Part shown: positions 1 to 8,953 of the stretch, in pieces
How the letters are laid out: every line of letters starts with the position of its first letter
Position numbering within the stretch: position 1 is the first letter of the stretch
Assembly (NCBI GenBank): GCA_963422565.1
Contig: OY730228.1
Coordinates: 620,001-684,000 of the forward strand
Source of the DNA: G963422565 sp963422565
GTDB lineage: Bacteria > Pseudomonadota > Alphaproteobacteria > MPNO01
Reading direction: 5' to 3'
DNA: 64,000 bases
Made by a program: the position numbers and the translations under genes
The notes under the pieces: model-generated
The model's input: only the letters and a program-made list of their open reading frames with translations
Told to the model about the DNA's origin: nothing
Databases searched by the model: none

Positions 1-397
1 TCAGGACGGTATGGGGAAATTCCGAAAGCCCGTCCTCGACATCCTGAACGCGGTCCGCTCTGGCGAGGCCCCGCCCCTTCGGACCGGGCCGCCAGAAGGT
101 CGTCTCGTTGACCCAATAGGCTTCTTTCGCCACCTTCTCCGCGAATCCGAACGCTTCGAACATCTCCATCGTACGACAGGCGATGCCGTCGGCTTGGCCG
201 CGTTCGAGCGGCCCCGGTTTCCGCTCCGCGATCATGGTGGAGATATCCGGAAAGGCGGCGAGCTGCGCGGCGAGCGTCAGCCCGGCCGGGCCACAGCCGA
301 CGACAAGGACATCGACGGCCCCGGCCCCGGCGCCGCCCGCAACCGCTTCGGCGACGCTCGGATCGCCGCTTCGGTAGCCGTTCAGGTGGAATTGCAT
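1..397 (-). CDS. FAD-dependent monooxygenase, phenol 2-monooxygenase/TfdB type (N-terminal part)
   Basis: Only the first 132 or so residues lie in the window; the gene runs off the left edge. The protein begins MQFHLNGYRSGDPSVAEA, and a dinucleotide-binding fold follows with the FAD motif VLVVGCGPAGLTLAAQLA near residues 34-51. The last readable stretch, RADRVQDVEDGLSEFPHTVL, matches the conserved region after the Rossmann fold in single-component phenol hydroxylases. Such enzymes hydroxylate aromatic rings using NAD(P)H and oxygen. It lies 61 bp downstream of the ABC ATPase on the same strand, so it is probably the last gene of the transporter operon, which would link import to oxidation of an aromatic compound. 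The family is clear; the substrate cannot be read. Confidence 0.8.
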   Translation of the reverse strand, partial: MQFHLNGYRSGDPSVAEAVAGGAGAGAVDVLVVGCGPAGLTLAAQLAAFPDISTMIAERKPGPLERGQADGIACRTMEMFEAFGFAEKVAKEAYWVNETTFWRPGPKGRGLARADRVQDVEDGLSEFPHTVL

Positions 398-458
398 GAT
401 ATCCGGGAACGCTCGGAGACTCGGTTGCAGGATCCCGTTCGACGCAACCTCCGGCCTC

Positions 459-1529
459 CTATCCGATGCGGCTGCCGTCTTCGCCGAAGAGGAAGAGATG
501 CTCCGGAGTAAAACGGACGCCGAGCCGGGTCCCGGCGCGATAGGACGATGCGCCGTCGACGACGGCGATCAGATCGCTGTCGCCGCCATAGTCGAAATAG
601 AGCAGCGTGTCCTTGCCGAGCGGCTCGACCAGGTGGATCCGCTCGTCGAGCTCGCCTTCGGTTCCCACGGCCAGATGCTCGGGCCGGATGCCCAGCGTCG
701 CCGGGCCGGGCGCGGCGCGCGCGAGCATCGGCGGGAGCGCGACCGAGAAACGGTCGTTGCGGAAGGAAACGACGCCGTTCGCCCGCTCGATCGTGCCGGA
801 AATCAGGTTCATCGACGGGCTGCCGAAGAAGTCGGCGACGAAGAGCGAGACCGGATCGCCGTAGATCTCGAGCGGCGTGCCGAGCTGCTCGACCTCGCCG
901 GCACGCATCACGACGATGCGGTCGGCGAGCGTCATCGCCTCTTCCTGGTCATGGGTGACATAGATGAAGGTCTTGCGGAGCTCCTGATGGAGGCGGTCGA
1001 CCTCGGCCCGCATCTCGCGTCGGAGCTTGGCGTCGAGGCTCGACAACGGCTCGTCGAGGAGAAACGTGTCGGGATCGGTGATCAGGGTCCGGGCGAGCGC
1101 CACCCGTTGCGACTCGCCGCCCGAGCACTGACCGGGCATCTTGTCGAGCAGATGGGAGATACGGACCATCTCGGCCACCTCGCGCACCCGCCGGCGTCGC
1201 GTCTCGGGATCGACCTTCTTCATCCTCGGACCGAACTCGATGTTCTGGGCGACCGTCTTGTGCGGGAACAAAGCGTGGCTTTGAAAGACCATGCCGAGAT
1301 TGCGATCGCCCGGCTCGATCTCGTTGACCACGACGCCGTCCATCCGGATCGCACCCGCGCTCGGATCCTCGAACCCGGCGATCATGCGCAGCGTGGTCGT
1401 CTTTCCGCAGCCGGACGGGCCGACCATGACCAGGAACTCGCCGTCCTCGATGGCGAGGCTCAGATCCTTCACCGCCACGACCGACCGGCCGAATTCCTTG
1501 CGCAGGTTCTGGATCTCGATGCGCGCCAT
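459..1529 (-). CDS. ABC transporter ATP-binding protein, MalK/UgpC family
   Basis: 356 residues, the usual length for the ATPase of a carbohydrate-type (CUT1) importer. Walker A GPSGCGKT is at residues 37-44, Q-loop VFQSHALFP near 81-89, Walker B FLLDEP at 156-161 and the switch histidine in YVTHDQ near 193. The signature is CSGGESQR (135-142) rather than the common LSGGQQQR. A regulatory TOBE-like domain follows after about residue 235 (GIRPEHLAVG). It should hydrolyse ATP on the inner membrane face to drive the two permeases encoded just upstream. Its start lies 4 bp from the preceding permease stop, so translation is likely coupled. Confidence 0.9.
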   Translation of the reverse strand: MARIEIQNLRKEFGRSVVAVKDLSLAIEDGEFLVMVGPSGCGKTTTLRMIAGFEDPSAGAIRMDGVVVNEIEPGDRNLGMVFQSHALFPHKTVAQNIEFGPRMKKVDPETRRRRVREVAEMVRISHLLDKMPGQCSGGESQRVALARTLITDPDTFLLDEPLSSLDAKLRREMRAEVDRLHQELRKTFIYVTHDQEEAMTLADRIVVMRAGEVEQLGTPLEIYGDPVSLFVADFFGSPSMNLISGTIERANGVVSFRNDRFSVALPPMLARAAPGPATLGIRPEHLAVGTEGELDERIHLVEPLGKDTLLYFDYGGDSDLIAVVDGASSYRAGTRLGVRFTPEHLFLFGEDGSRIG

Positions 1530-1533
1530 ATCG

Positions 1534-2415
1534 CTACCTTCTCACCATGCCGAAGCTGAACCCGCGCGCGAGATGTCTGCGGATGAAGACTCCGACTATC
1601 ACGAGCGGGATCGTGACGCCGACCGCAAGCGCCGCCTGGCGGCCATAGACCCGCCCCTCGGTCGATCCCTCATACTTGCTGAGCTCCACCGGCAGCGTCA
1701 CGACCTCGGTCTTGGACAGGATCAGCGCCAGGAGATACTCGCTCCAGGTCAGGATGAGGATGAACAGGAAGGTCGCCACCAGACCCGATCTGACCAGCGG
1801 CAGCACCACCTCCCAGATCGTCCGCCAGCGGCCCGCGCCGAGAATCATCGCGGCCTGCTCGACCTCGCGCGGGACCTCGTCGATGAAGCTCTTGGTCATC
1901 CACACCGCATAGGGAAGCGTCGTCAGGAAGTAGACGATCACCAGCCCCAGCACGGTATCGAGCAACCCGAGCGTCGAGTAGTAGAGCGAGAGCGGCGCGA
2001 CGACGACGATCGGTGGCACCATGCGCAGCATCAGGAGCTGGAACATCCGCGTTTCGGACAGGATCCGGTAGCGCGACACGCCGTAGGCGAGAACCGCCCC
2101 GAACCCGACCGCGAGGATCGTCGAGGTGAACGAGATGACCAGGCTGTTGCGGAGCGCGATCCACGGCTTCTGCAGCGACTTGATGTATTGGGTGTCCTCG
2201 TATTCGGAATAGTCGGTCCAGACGTTGAGATAATTGTTGAGCGTCGGCTCCTGCGACCAGTAGACGGGCGGCCAGGCGAACCATTCATGGTCCGGCTTGA
2301 ACGAGGTCGAGATCACCCAGAAGATCGGAAAGGCCACGATCGACAGCCAGATCAGGAGCAGGATGTAGCGCCCCGCCTCGAAGGCGGTCTTGCGTTGGCC
2401 GCGAGTCAGTGCCAT
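1534..2415 (-). CDS. ABC transporter permease, MalG-type
   Basis: 293-residue inner-membrane protein with about six hydrophobic segments. The first is at residues 18-38 (ILLLIWLSIVAFPIFWVIST), and there are others near 94-112, 127-146, 155-172 and 205-225. The cytoplasmic coupling motif EQAAMILGAGRWRTIWEV lies near residues 186-203 and would contact the ATPase. It forms a heterodimer channel with the MalF-type permease encoded 3 bp upstream. It belongs to the CUT1 importer class (sugars, glycerol phosphate, some polyols). The substrate is not evident. Confidence 0.88.
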   Translation of the reverse strand: MALTRGQRKTAFEAGRYILLLIWLSIVAFPIFWVISTSFKPDHEWFAWPPVYWSQEPTLNNYLNVWTDYSEYEDTQYIKSLQKPWIALRNSLVISFTSTILAVGFGAVLAYGVSRYRILSETRMFQLLMLRMVPPIVVVAPLSLYYSTLGLLDTVLGLVIVYFLTTLPYAVWMTKSFIDEVPREVEQAAMILGAGRWRTIWEVVLPLVRSGLVATFLFILILTWSEYLLALILSKTEVVTLPVELSKYEGSTEGRVYGRQAALAVGVTIPLVIVGVFIRRHLARGFSFGMVRR

Positions 2416-2418
2416 GGC

Positions 2419-3456
2419 TCAGCCCGTCCGTTCCGCGGGCGCGACACCGTACATGTCGTCGAGCGCCCGCTTCTCGCGCCGCAGCAGATAGATCGCCGCC
2501 AGCACGATCGCGATCATGATCATCATCACCACATAGGACATCGCGGCCCCCTTGGAGACCTCGAAATACTGCCAGGTGGTGATGTAGAGATAGATTGGGA
2601 TCGTCTCGGTCGCCGAGCCCGGCCCGCCCTGGAACAGCGACCAGGCCTTGGGAAACTCGGCCATCGCCTCCAGGAAGCGCAGCACGATCGCGAGCACGAT
2701 CACCGGCCGCAGAAGCGGCAGCTGGATCTCGAGGAAGATCCGCCACTTGGAAGCGCCCAGAACCTCGGCCGCCTCCTGGGGCTCGCGCGGAAGCGAGGCG
2801 AGCCCGGCGATCATGATGATGAAGGAGAACGGCACCCAGTTCCAGATCTCGAGCAGCATGACGGTGACGAGCGCCATCCTCGCGTCGGCGAGCCAGATGA
2901 CGTTGATGTCCCGCCCGGAGAGCCAGCTCAAGACGTCGTTGATCGGCCCCTTCTGATAGAGCAGCATCTCGCCGGTATAGGCGATCACGATCGGCACCGT
3001 GAGCATCGGCAGGATGAAGAGGATGTAGAAGAAGGCCTGGCCGCGGAACGGCCGGTACATCAGGAGCGCGAGCCCGAAACCGATCACGAAGCAGCCGATC
3101 GTGGAGCCGGCCGCGAACAGCAGGGAGCGTATGATCGCGACCCCCAACCTGGGGTCGGTGACCACCTCGCGGAATATCTCGAGGCCCGCGAACTCGGCCT
3201 CCCACCAGCTTCCGAGATAGATCGAGAAGTCGTGGAACGAGAAGTAGAGCTGCAGGAACAGGACCGGCCCCAGCACCCCCAGCATCAACGCCAGGAACAG
3301 CCCGAGCACGGACCATTTGAAGCGCCGCACCGCGCGCGCCTGGGTCATCTCGCGCCGGTTGGCCCGCGCCTCGGGCAGCGTCACCGCCTCCATGCTCGCC
3401 GCCATGGCCTCCGAGCCCGAATCGGCCGGAGGCGCAACCCACCGCGCCTCCGGCAT
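2419..3456 (-). CDS. ABC transporter permease, MalF-type
   Basis: Second membrane subunit of the importer, 345 residues from the chosen ATG at 3456 (MPEARWVAPPADSG). That start lies just past the stop of the binding-protein gene. The frame is open further upstream, but that part would overlap the binding-protein coding sequence. ATGs at 3405 and 3393 are alternatives, because the first 40 residues are hydrophilic and poorly conserved in character. Hydrophobic segments begin at about residue 48 (SVLGLFLALMLGVLGPVLFL). The coupling motif EAAEVLGASKWRIFLEIQLP lies in the C-terminal half. A long periplasmic loop follows the first helix, as is usual for MalF-like permeases. Confidence 0.85.
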   Translation of the reverse strand: MPEARWVAPPADSGSEAMAASMEAVTLPEARANRREMTQARAVRRFKWSVLGLFLALMLGVLGPVLFLQLYFSFHDFSIYLGSWWEAEFAGLEIFREVVTDPRLGVAIIRSLLFAAGSTIGCFVIGFGLALLMYRPFRGQAFFYILFILPMLTVPIVIAYTGEMLLYQKGPINDVLSWLSGRDINVIWLADARMALVTVMLLEIWNWVPFSFIIMIAGLASLPREPQEAAEVLGASKWRIFLEIQLPLLRPVIVLAIVLRFLEAMAEFPKAWSLFQGGPGSATETIPIYLYITTWQYFEVSKGAAMSYVVMMIMIAIVLAAIYLLRREKRALDDMYGVAPAERTG

Positions 3457-3466
3457 CTCGGATGGA

Positions 3467-4906
3467 TCAGGTCGGGACGTCGACCTTCGGGAAGACCGCC
3501 TTGTAGCTCGACAACTCGTTCTTGAGCCGGCGCTTGCCGATGCGGCGGACAATCTTGGCCCAGGCTTCCTCGGTGTCCTTCAGCACGCTCTCCGCCTTCC
3601 GCTGCCCGACATAGGCCTCGGACAGATTCTTGGCGAGCTGGTCCTGGAACTCGAGATAGCCGGTCAGATAGATCGGCGGAGAGGCGACCTTCAGGCTGGT
3701 CTCGATGGCCGCCAGGCCGCCCGGTGTGTAGGCTGTCTTGACCAGATCGGAGGTCATATGGCCGGTGTGCCAGGGATCGTGGAACGTGTTGATCCGATCG
3801 GCCACGATCTCCTCGGAGTTCTTGAGCGTGCCCCACCACATCGCCATATAGGCCGCCTTCTCCTTGTTCGGGGAGTGGCGGTTCACCAGGATCGCGCCGA
3901 GCGGCGAGGAGATCGACCGGTGGACCAGCTTGCCGGAGAAGCTGGAGCCGGGCGCCAGGCCGTAATGCCATTTGCCGGCGGTCTTCGATTTCTCCGGGTT
4001 CTCGTTGAGCGCGATGATGCCGTCCCAGTACTGGCAGGCGAACGCCTTGCCCGAGGTGATGCGCGGGATCATCTGCGGGGTGCCCCAGCCCGGCGCCTCG
4101 GGATGCGAGACCTTCTTGACGTTGAGATAGGTCTCGACGGCGTAGTGCCCGGCCGGCGTGTCCAGCGTCGGGTTCATGTCGTCGTCGAACGGGAACCCGC
4201 CCGCCGAATAGAAATACATGTACCACCAGGTGACGCCGTTGGCCCGGTTGCGCAGGTTGGCGGAGCCCCAGAGCTCCTGGTCCGGCCGATGGAAGAACTC
4301 CATCACCTGCTGGTCTTCCTCCCAGGTCACCGGGTAGTCGAGCTTCCGGCCGTGCTTGTCCTCGAAGCGCTTCTGCTCGTCCGGGTTCTCCATGAGGTCC
4401 TTGCGGGTGAACTGGACATGGACGTTGCCGTCGGTCGGCACGCCGTAGGTGTTGCCCTTGTAGCGCATGAAGTTGCCGTAGGTACCGACCGCGTCGATCG
4501 AGAAATCGGCCTTCTTCATGTAGCCGTCGAGCGGCTCCAGCAGCCCGGCCGAGGCGAGCGATGGGATCATGTTGGAATCGACGTGAAAGAAGTCGAACTC
4601 GGGAGACCGCGACAGCGCCTCGGCCATGGCGCGCTGCGGAATCACGAAGATCGAGATGTCCTGGATGCTGCCGACGCCGATCCCGGTCGCCTGCTTGAAC
4701 CGCTCCATCGCCGAGGTCATGGCGACGTAGTAGTTGGACCAGATCATGCCCTTGAGGTCGCCACCGCCGGCGGCCTTGCCAGCGGCGGCGATCCGGTCGT
4801 TCTCGGTCGCCGCCGAGGCGAGTCCCGGAATGCCGACCGGCAGCGCCGACAGCGACGCGATCGTCAGACCGCCCTTGACGACATCTCGACGTGTTAACCT
4901 GCTCAT
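3467..4906 (-). CDS. Extracellular solute-binding protein with Tat signal (ABC importer)
   Basis: 479 residues. The N-terminus MSRLTRRDVVKGGL carries a twin-arginine motif (R6-R7), and a hydrophobic stretch with an AxA-like site near residue 33 (GLASAAT) follows. This indicates folded export through the Tat pathway, whose tatABC genes are also in this window. The mature part looks like a type 1 carbohydrate-binding protein (YYVAMTSAMERFKQATGIGV near residues 59-78). It is the first gene of the minus-strand operon, with a strong GGGAGG ribosome site 8 bp before the ATG. It should capture the ligand in the periplasm and deliver it to the MalF/MalG-type permeases. The ligand is unknown; the hydroxylase at the operon end hints that it need not be a sugar. 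Confidence 0.88.
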   Translation of the reverse strand: MSRLTRRDVVKGGLTIASLSALPVGIPGLASAATENDRIAAAGKAAGGGDLKGMIWSNYYVAMTSAMERFKQATGIGVGSIQDISIFVIPQRAMAEALSRSPEFDFFHVDSNMIPSLASAGLLEPLDGYMKKADFSIDAVGTYGNFMRYKGNTYGVPTDGNVHVQFTRKDLMENPDEQKRFEDKHGRKLDYPVTWEEDQQVMEFFHRPDQELWGSANLRNRANGVTWWYMYFYSAGGFPFDDDMNPTLDTPAGHYAVETYLNVKKVSHPEAPGWGTPQMIPRITSGKAFACQYWDGIIALNENPEKSKTAGKWHYGLAPGSSFSGKLVHRSISSPLGAILVNRHSPNKEKAAYMAMWWGTLKNSEEIVADRINTFHDPWHTGHMTSDLVKTAYTPGGLAAIETSLKVASPPIYLTGYLEFQDQLAKNLSEAYVGQRKAESVLKDTEEAWAKIVRRIGKRRLKNELSSYKAVFPKVDVPT

Positions 4907-5097
4907 TCGCTTAGCCTCCCTCGATCCCGGTTGCGACGGGTGGAACGGGTTCGTTCGCGGTGCACGCTACCCAAACGGGCCGGGCCGGGCAAGGCGATCG
5001 GCGGTTCTCATCTTTGGCGACCGGGATAAGGCAATTGCACTCCCGAGCGATTCTTGTGACATTGGACGGGTCGCCGCGCTCCGGGAGAGGGACGGGA

Positions 5098-5964
5098 ATG
5101 AAGCCTGCGCCGTTCGCCTATCACGGCCCGACCACGCTCGACGAGCTGATGGGTCTCATGGCCGGCAAGGAGAACGCCAGGCTGCTCGCCGGCGGCCAGT
5201 CGCTCATGCCCATGCTCAATATGCGCTACGCGATGCCGGACCATCTGATCGACCTCAACGGGATCGCGTGCCTCGGCAGCGTCACCGAGACCGAGGCAGC
5301 CATCGAGATCGGCGCGATGACCCGGCAGAACGCCCTGATGCGCTCGCAGACGGTCGGCCGCCGCTTTCCCATCCTCGCCGAGGCGCTGGCCCTGGTCGGC
5401 CATTTCCAGACGCGCAACCGGGGGACGGCGGGCGGCAGCCTCTGCCATCTGGATCCGGCAGCCGAGCTGCCCTGCGTCGCCGCGGCGACGGGCGCGCGGC
5501 TGCTGGTCCGGGGGCCGGACGGGGAGCGCGAGATCGCCGTCGAGGACTGGCCGCGCGCCCAGATGACGCCGAGCCTCGAGGCGGGGGAGGTGCTGGTCCG
5601 CATCCGCCTGCCCAAGGAGGCGGCGCTCGACGGCCAGGCCTTCGTCGAGTTCGCGCGGCGCCACGGCGACTTCGCCATCGTCGGCGTGGCGGCGATGCTC
5701 TCGCTCCGGGGCGGCAGGATATCGCGCGCGGCGCTGGCGCTGTGCGGCACGGCGCCGCACCCGGTCCGCCTCTCCGGGATCGAGGCCGCGCTCCGAGGCG
5801 AGGCCGCGGTGCCGGACGTCTTTCGGACGGCCGCCCGGGAGGTGCGCGGGATCGAGGCGATGAGCGACGCCTATGTCAGCGGCGCCTATCGCCGTCGCCT
5901 CGCGGGCGTCCTCGTCGAGCGGGCGCTCGCCAAGGCGGCGCAGCGCGCGCGGGAGGCCGCCTGA
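5098..5964 (+). CDS. Molybdenum hydroxylase, FAD-binding medium subunit (CoxM family)
   Basis: 288 residues from the ATG at 5098, preceded by a purine-rich GGGAGAGGGACGGG site. The frame is open further upstream but has no comparable start. FAD-binding signatures are AGGQSLMPMLNMR (residues 31-43) and GTAGGSLCHLDP (109-120). It passes electrons between the [2Fe-2S] small subunit and the external acceptor. It is the first gene of a three-gene operon in medium-small-large order (stop of this gene and next ATG separated by one base). The SBP operon is divergent, with 191 bp between the starts. Confidence 0.92.
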   Translation: MKPAPFAYHGPTTLDELMGLMAGKENARLLAGGQSLMPMLNMRYAMPDHLIDLNGIACLGSVTETEAAIEIGAMTRQNALMRSQTVGRRFPILAEALALVGHFQTRNRGTAGGSLCHLDPAAELPCVAAATGARLLVRGPDGEREIAVEDWPRAQMTPSLEAGEVLVRIRLPKEAALDGQAFVEFARRHGDFAIVGVAAMLSLRGGRISRAALALCGTAPHPVRLSGIEAALRGEAAVPDVFRTAAREVRGIEAMSDAYVSGAYRRRLAGVLVERALAKAAQRAREAA

Positions 5965-5965
5965 C

Positions 5966-6457
5966 ATGACCCGCACGCACCGAATCTCGCTCGAAGTGAA
6001 CGGCAGACCCGTGGAAGCCGAGGCCGAGGACCGGATGCATCTCGGCGACTTTCTCCGCCGGGAGCTCGGGCTGACCGGCACCCATCTCGGCTGCGAGCAC
6101 GGGGTCTGCGGCGCCTGCACCGTCCTCGTCGACGGCGAAGCGGTCCGCTCCTGCCTGATGCTGGCCGTCCAGGCACGCGGCAGCGAGGTCACGACCGTCG
6201 AGGGGCTCGCCGACGGCGACGGCGCCCTGTCGCCGCTGCAGGAGGCGTTCCGCCGCCACCACGCGCTTCAATGCGGCTTCTGCACGCCCGGCATGCTGAC
6301 CACGCTGACCGCCTGGCTGCGCGACAACCCGGCGCCGACCGAGAGGGGGGTGCGCGAGGCGATCTCCGGCAATATCTGCCGTTGCACCGGCTATCAACCG
6401 ATCGTCGCCGCCGCGCTCGATGCGGCCGGCGCCGGCCGAAGGACGGGGGAAGGCTGA
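5966..6457 (+). CDS. Molybdenum hydroxylase, [2Fe-2S] small subunit (CoxS family)
   Basis: 163 residues, standard for this family. The plant-ferredoxin-type cluster is bound by C43, C48, C51 and C63 (CEHGVCGACTVLVDG region). The second cluster is bound by C103, C106, C138 and C140 (QCGFCTPG and GNICRCTGY). All eight ligands are present, so the subunit should be functional. It relays electrons from the molybdenum centre to FAD. The start ATG is one base after the stop of the medium subunit. Confidence 0.94.
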   Translation: MTRTHRISLEVNGRPVEAEAEDRMHLGDFLRRELGLTGTHLGCEHGVCGACTVLVDGEAVRSCLMLAVQARGSEVTTVEGLADGDGALSPLQEAFRRHHALQCGFCTPGMLTTLTAWLRDNPAPTERGVREAISGNICRCTGYQPIVAAALDAAGAGRRTGEG

Positions 6458-6460
6458 ACC

Positions 6461-8788
6461 ATGGGGGTCCGCTATTTCGGCGCCGAGGTGCGGAGGGTCG
6501 AGGACGCCCGGCTGACGACGGGGAACGGCCGCTATGTCGACGATATCGCGCTGCCCGGCATGGTCGAGGCCGCGTTCGTCCGCTCGACCGAGGCGCATGC
6601 GCGGATCCGCGCGATCGACACGGAGGCCGCCGCGGCGCTGCCCGGCGTTCGCGGGGTGTTCACGCAGGCCGATTTCCCGGCCGCCTACCGCGACAAGCCG
6701 ATGGTCCAGCCCTACCCGGCTCCCGTCCTGCTCCAGCCCCTCACCCAGCACCCGCTCGCGCGCGAGGAGGTCTGCTTCGTCGGCCAGGCGATCGCAGTGG
6801 TGGTCGCCGACACCCGCCATATCGCCGAGGACGCCGCCGCGCTCGTGGCCGTGGATTACCAGCCCCTTCCCGCCGTGGTCGACTGCCGCGACGCAGCGAA
6901 GGAGAACGCTTCCCGCGTTCACGTCGGCTCCCCCGACAATATCGTCGCCCGACTGCGCGTCACCTTCGGCGATGTCGATGCCGCTTTCGCCGGGGCCGCC
7001 CATGTTTTCGAGGAACGCTTCCTCCAGCACCGCGGCGGCTGCCACGCCATGGAATGCCGCGGCGTCCTCGCCGAGGACCGGCCGCACCGCGAAGGGCTCA
7101 CGATCTGGTCGGCGACCCAATGCCCCTATCTGGTGCGCCGCAATGTCGCCGCCTATCTCGGCCGCGACGAGGGGCGGGTGCGGGTGATCGCGCCCGATGT
7201 CGGCGGCGGCTTCGGACCCAAGGCCGGCGTCTATGCCGAGGAGATCGTCATCCCGCTGGCGGCGGCGGCCCTTGGCCAGCCGGTCAAGTGGATCGAGGAT
7301 CGGCGCGAGCATTTCGTCGGCACCAACACCCAGCGCGACCAGGAATGGACGCTCGAGGCCGCGGCGGACGCCGACGGCCGGCTGCGCGGCGTGCGCGGCC
7401 GGGTCGTCCACGACAGCGGCGCCTTCGTGCCCTACGGGCTGCTGCTGCCGATGACCTCGCTCACCCCGCTGCCCGGGCCCTACGCGGTGGCGGCGCTCGA
7501 TGTCGGCATGGATGTCGTCTTCACCAACACGGTTCCCAACTCGCCCATCCGCGGCGCCGGGCGGCCCAACGCCGCCTTCGCGATGGAGCGGCTGATGGCC
7601 CGCATCGCGCGCGAGCTCGATCTCGACCAGGCCGAGATAAGGCGGCGCAACTACGTGCCGGCGGACGGGTTCCCCTATGATACCGGACAGAAATTCCGCG
7701 ACGGCTCGCCGATCAGATACGACAGCGGCGACTTCGCAGGCTGCCTCGACAAGGCGCTGGCGCTCGCCGACTATGACGGGTTCGCGGCGCGTCAGGCCGC
7801 GGCGCGCGCCGCGGGCCGCTATCTGGGAATCGGCGTCTCGAGCTGCATCGAGGATACAGGTGTCGGCCCCTACGAAGGCGCCACGGTCCGCGTCCAGCCC
7901 GACGGTCGGGTGCTGATCCAGACCGGCGCGGCGAGCCAGGGCCAGGGCCACGAGACGATGCTCGCCCAGATCTGCGCCGACCGGCTCGACGTGGCGATCG
8001 AGGATGTCTACGTCCTCGGCGCCGACACCGGGGCGTTTCCGCAGGGCGTCGGGACCATCGGCAGCCGGGTCGCGGTGAACGCCTCTACGGCGGTGTTCGA
8101 CGCGGCCGGCGCCGTGCGCGACAAGGCGCTCAGGCTCGCCGCCGAGCGGCTCGAGGCCTCGGTCGAGGACCTCGAGATCGAGGACGGCGCGATCGCCGTC
8201 GCCGGCGTGCCCGAGATGAAGATCGCCTATGGCGATCTCGCGAGACAGCTCGCACCGATGGCCGGCGGGCCGCTGCCCAAGGGGTTCGAACCGGGTCTGG
8301 AGGCGACCTCCTACAGGACATCGGACGGCATGCCCACGGCGTCGGGGTCGAACGTCGCCGAGGTCGAGGTCGATGTCGGCACGGGCGAGGTCCGCGTCCT
8401 CCGCTATTCGGTGGGCCATGACTGCGGGCGGATGATCAACCCGATAATGGTCGACGGCCAGATCGTCGGCGGGGTGGTCCACGGGATCGGCAACGCGCTG
8501 TTCGAGCGCATGGTCTATGACGAGGCCGGGCAGCCGCTGAACACCAATTACGGCGAGTATCTGCTGCCGCTCGCGACCGAGATGCCGCCGATCTCGGTCG
8601 CGCATCAGGAGACGCCGTCGCCGCTCAACCCGCTCGGTATCAAGGGCGCCGGCGAGGGCGGCACGATCCCGGCGGCGGCGGCGGTCGTCGCCGCGATCGA
8701 GAATGCGCTCGCGCCCTTCGGCGCCGTGATCCGGTCCTATCCGGTGAGCCCGGAGGAGATCTGCGACATCCTGGACGCGGCCGGGTAG
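6461..8788 (+). CDS. Molybdenum hydroxylase, molybdopterin-binding large subunit (xanthine dehydrogenase/CoxL-like)
   Basis: 775 residues. Molybdopterin-domain motifs include GGGFGPKAG, the loop SPIRGAGRP at 361-369, and the catalytic glutamate E732 in GAGEGG. The active-site loop is not the AYRCSFR of true CO dehydrogenases, so aerobic CO oxidation is unlikely. Related enzymes hydroxylate N-heterocycles, purines or aldehydes using water as oxygen donor. Three bases separate it from the small subunit. Next to a hydrolase and an isochorismatase-like gene, a role in breaking down a nitrogen heterocycle is plausible, but this is inference. Confidence 0.9.
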   Translation: MGVRYFGAEVRRVEDARLTTGNGRYVDDIALPGMVEAAFVRSTEAHARIRAIDTEAAAALPGVRGVFTQADFPAAYRDKPMVQPYPAPVLLQPLTQHPLAREEVCFVGQAIAVVVADTRHIAEDAAALVAVDYQPLPAVVDCRDAAKENASRVHVGSPDNIVARLRVTFGDVDAAFAGAAHVFEERFLQHRGGCHAMECRGVLAEDRPHREGLTIWSATQCPYLVRRNVAAYLGRDEGRVRVIAPDVGGGFGPKAGVYAEEIVIPLAAAALGQPVKWIEDRREHFVGTNTQRDQEWTLEAAADADGRLRGVRGRVVHDSGAFVPYGLLLPMTSLTPLPGPYAVAALDVGMDVVFTNTVPNSPIRGAGRPNAAFAMERLMARIARELDLDQAEIRRRNYVPADGFPYDTGQKFRDGSPIRYDSGDFAGCLDKALALADYDGFAARQAAARAAGRYLGIGVSSCIEDTGVGPYEGATVRVQPDGRVLIQTGAASQGQGHETMLAQICADRLDVAIEDVYVLGADTGAFPQGVGTIGSRVAVNASTAVFDAAGAVRDKALRLAAERLEASVEDLEIEDGAIAVAGVPEMKIAYGDLARQLAPMAGGPLPKGFEPGLEATSYRTSDGMPTASGSNVAEVEVDVGTGEVRVLRYSVGHDCGRMINPIMVDGQIVGGVVHGIGNALFERMVYDEAGQPLNTNYGEYLLPLATEMPPISVAHQETPSPLNPLGIKGAGEGGTIPAAAAVVAAIENALAPFGAVIRSYPVSPEEICDILDAAG

Positions 8789-8835
8789 GGGTGCCGCGGC
8801 ATAGGCGTCGATCTGTTTCCGGGTTCCGGACGTCG

Positions 8836-8903
8836 TGTCCGGTCGTGACTGCGCGCTTCGGGGAGGGCGGACGAGGATCGGGACGTGCCGATGCCGTTTC
8901 CGC
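8836..8903. repeat. Dispersed 68-bp repeat, copy A
   Basis: Ungapped comparison with 18328-18395 by eye gives about 54 of 68 matching bases, with the core GAGGATCGGGAC identical. It lies between the convergent ends of the large molybdenum subunit and the CocE hydrolase. Its function is unknown. It could be a dispersed intergenic element or the remnant of a coding fragment. Confidence 0.45.
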
Positions 8904-8953
8904 CCGACCGGATCTCGCACGCCGTCCAGCGCCGCCGGATCGCGGCGTTCGCC

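Noticed and set aside
3457..3552. Longer N-terminus for the MalF-type permease
   Set aside because: It would lie inside the binding-protein gene and reads as Ser/Arg-rich shadow sequence.
6461..8788. Annotation as aerobic CO dehydrogenase large subunit
   Set aside because: The active-site loop is SPIRGAGRP, not the AYRCSFR of form I CO dehydrogenases.
5876..8920. Very long minus-strand open frame (over 1000 codons) opposite the molybdenum hydroxylase genes
   Set aside because: It is the antisense shadow of three clearly recognisable proteins; its translation is Arg/Asp-rich without domain motifs, as usual in high-GC DNA.
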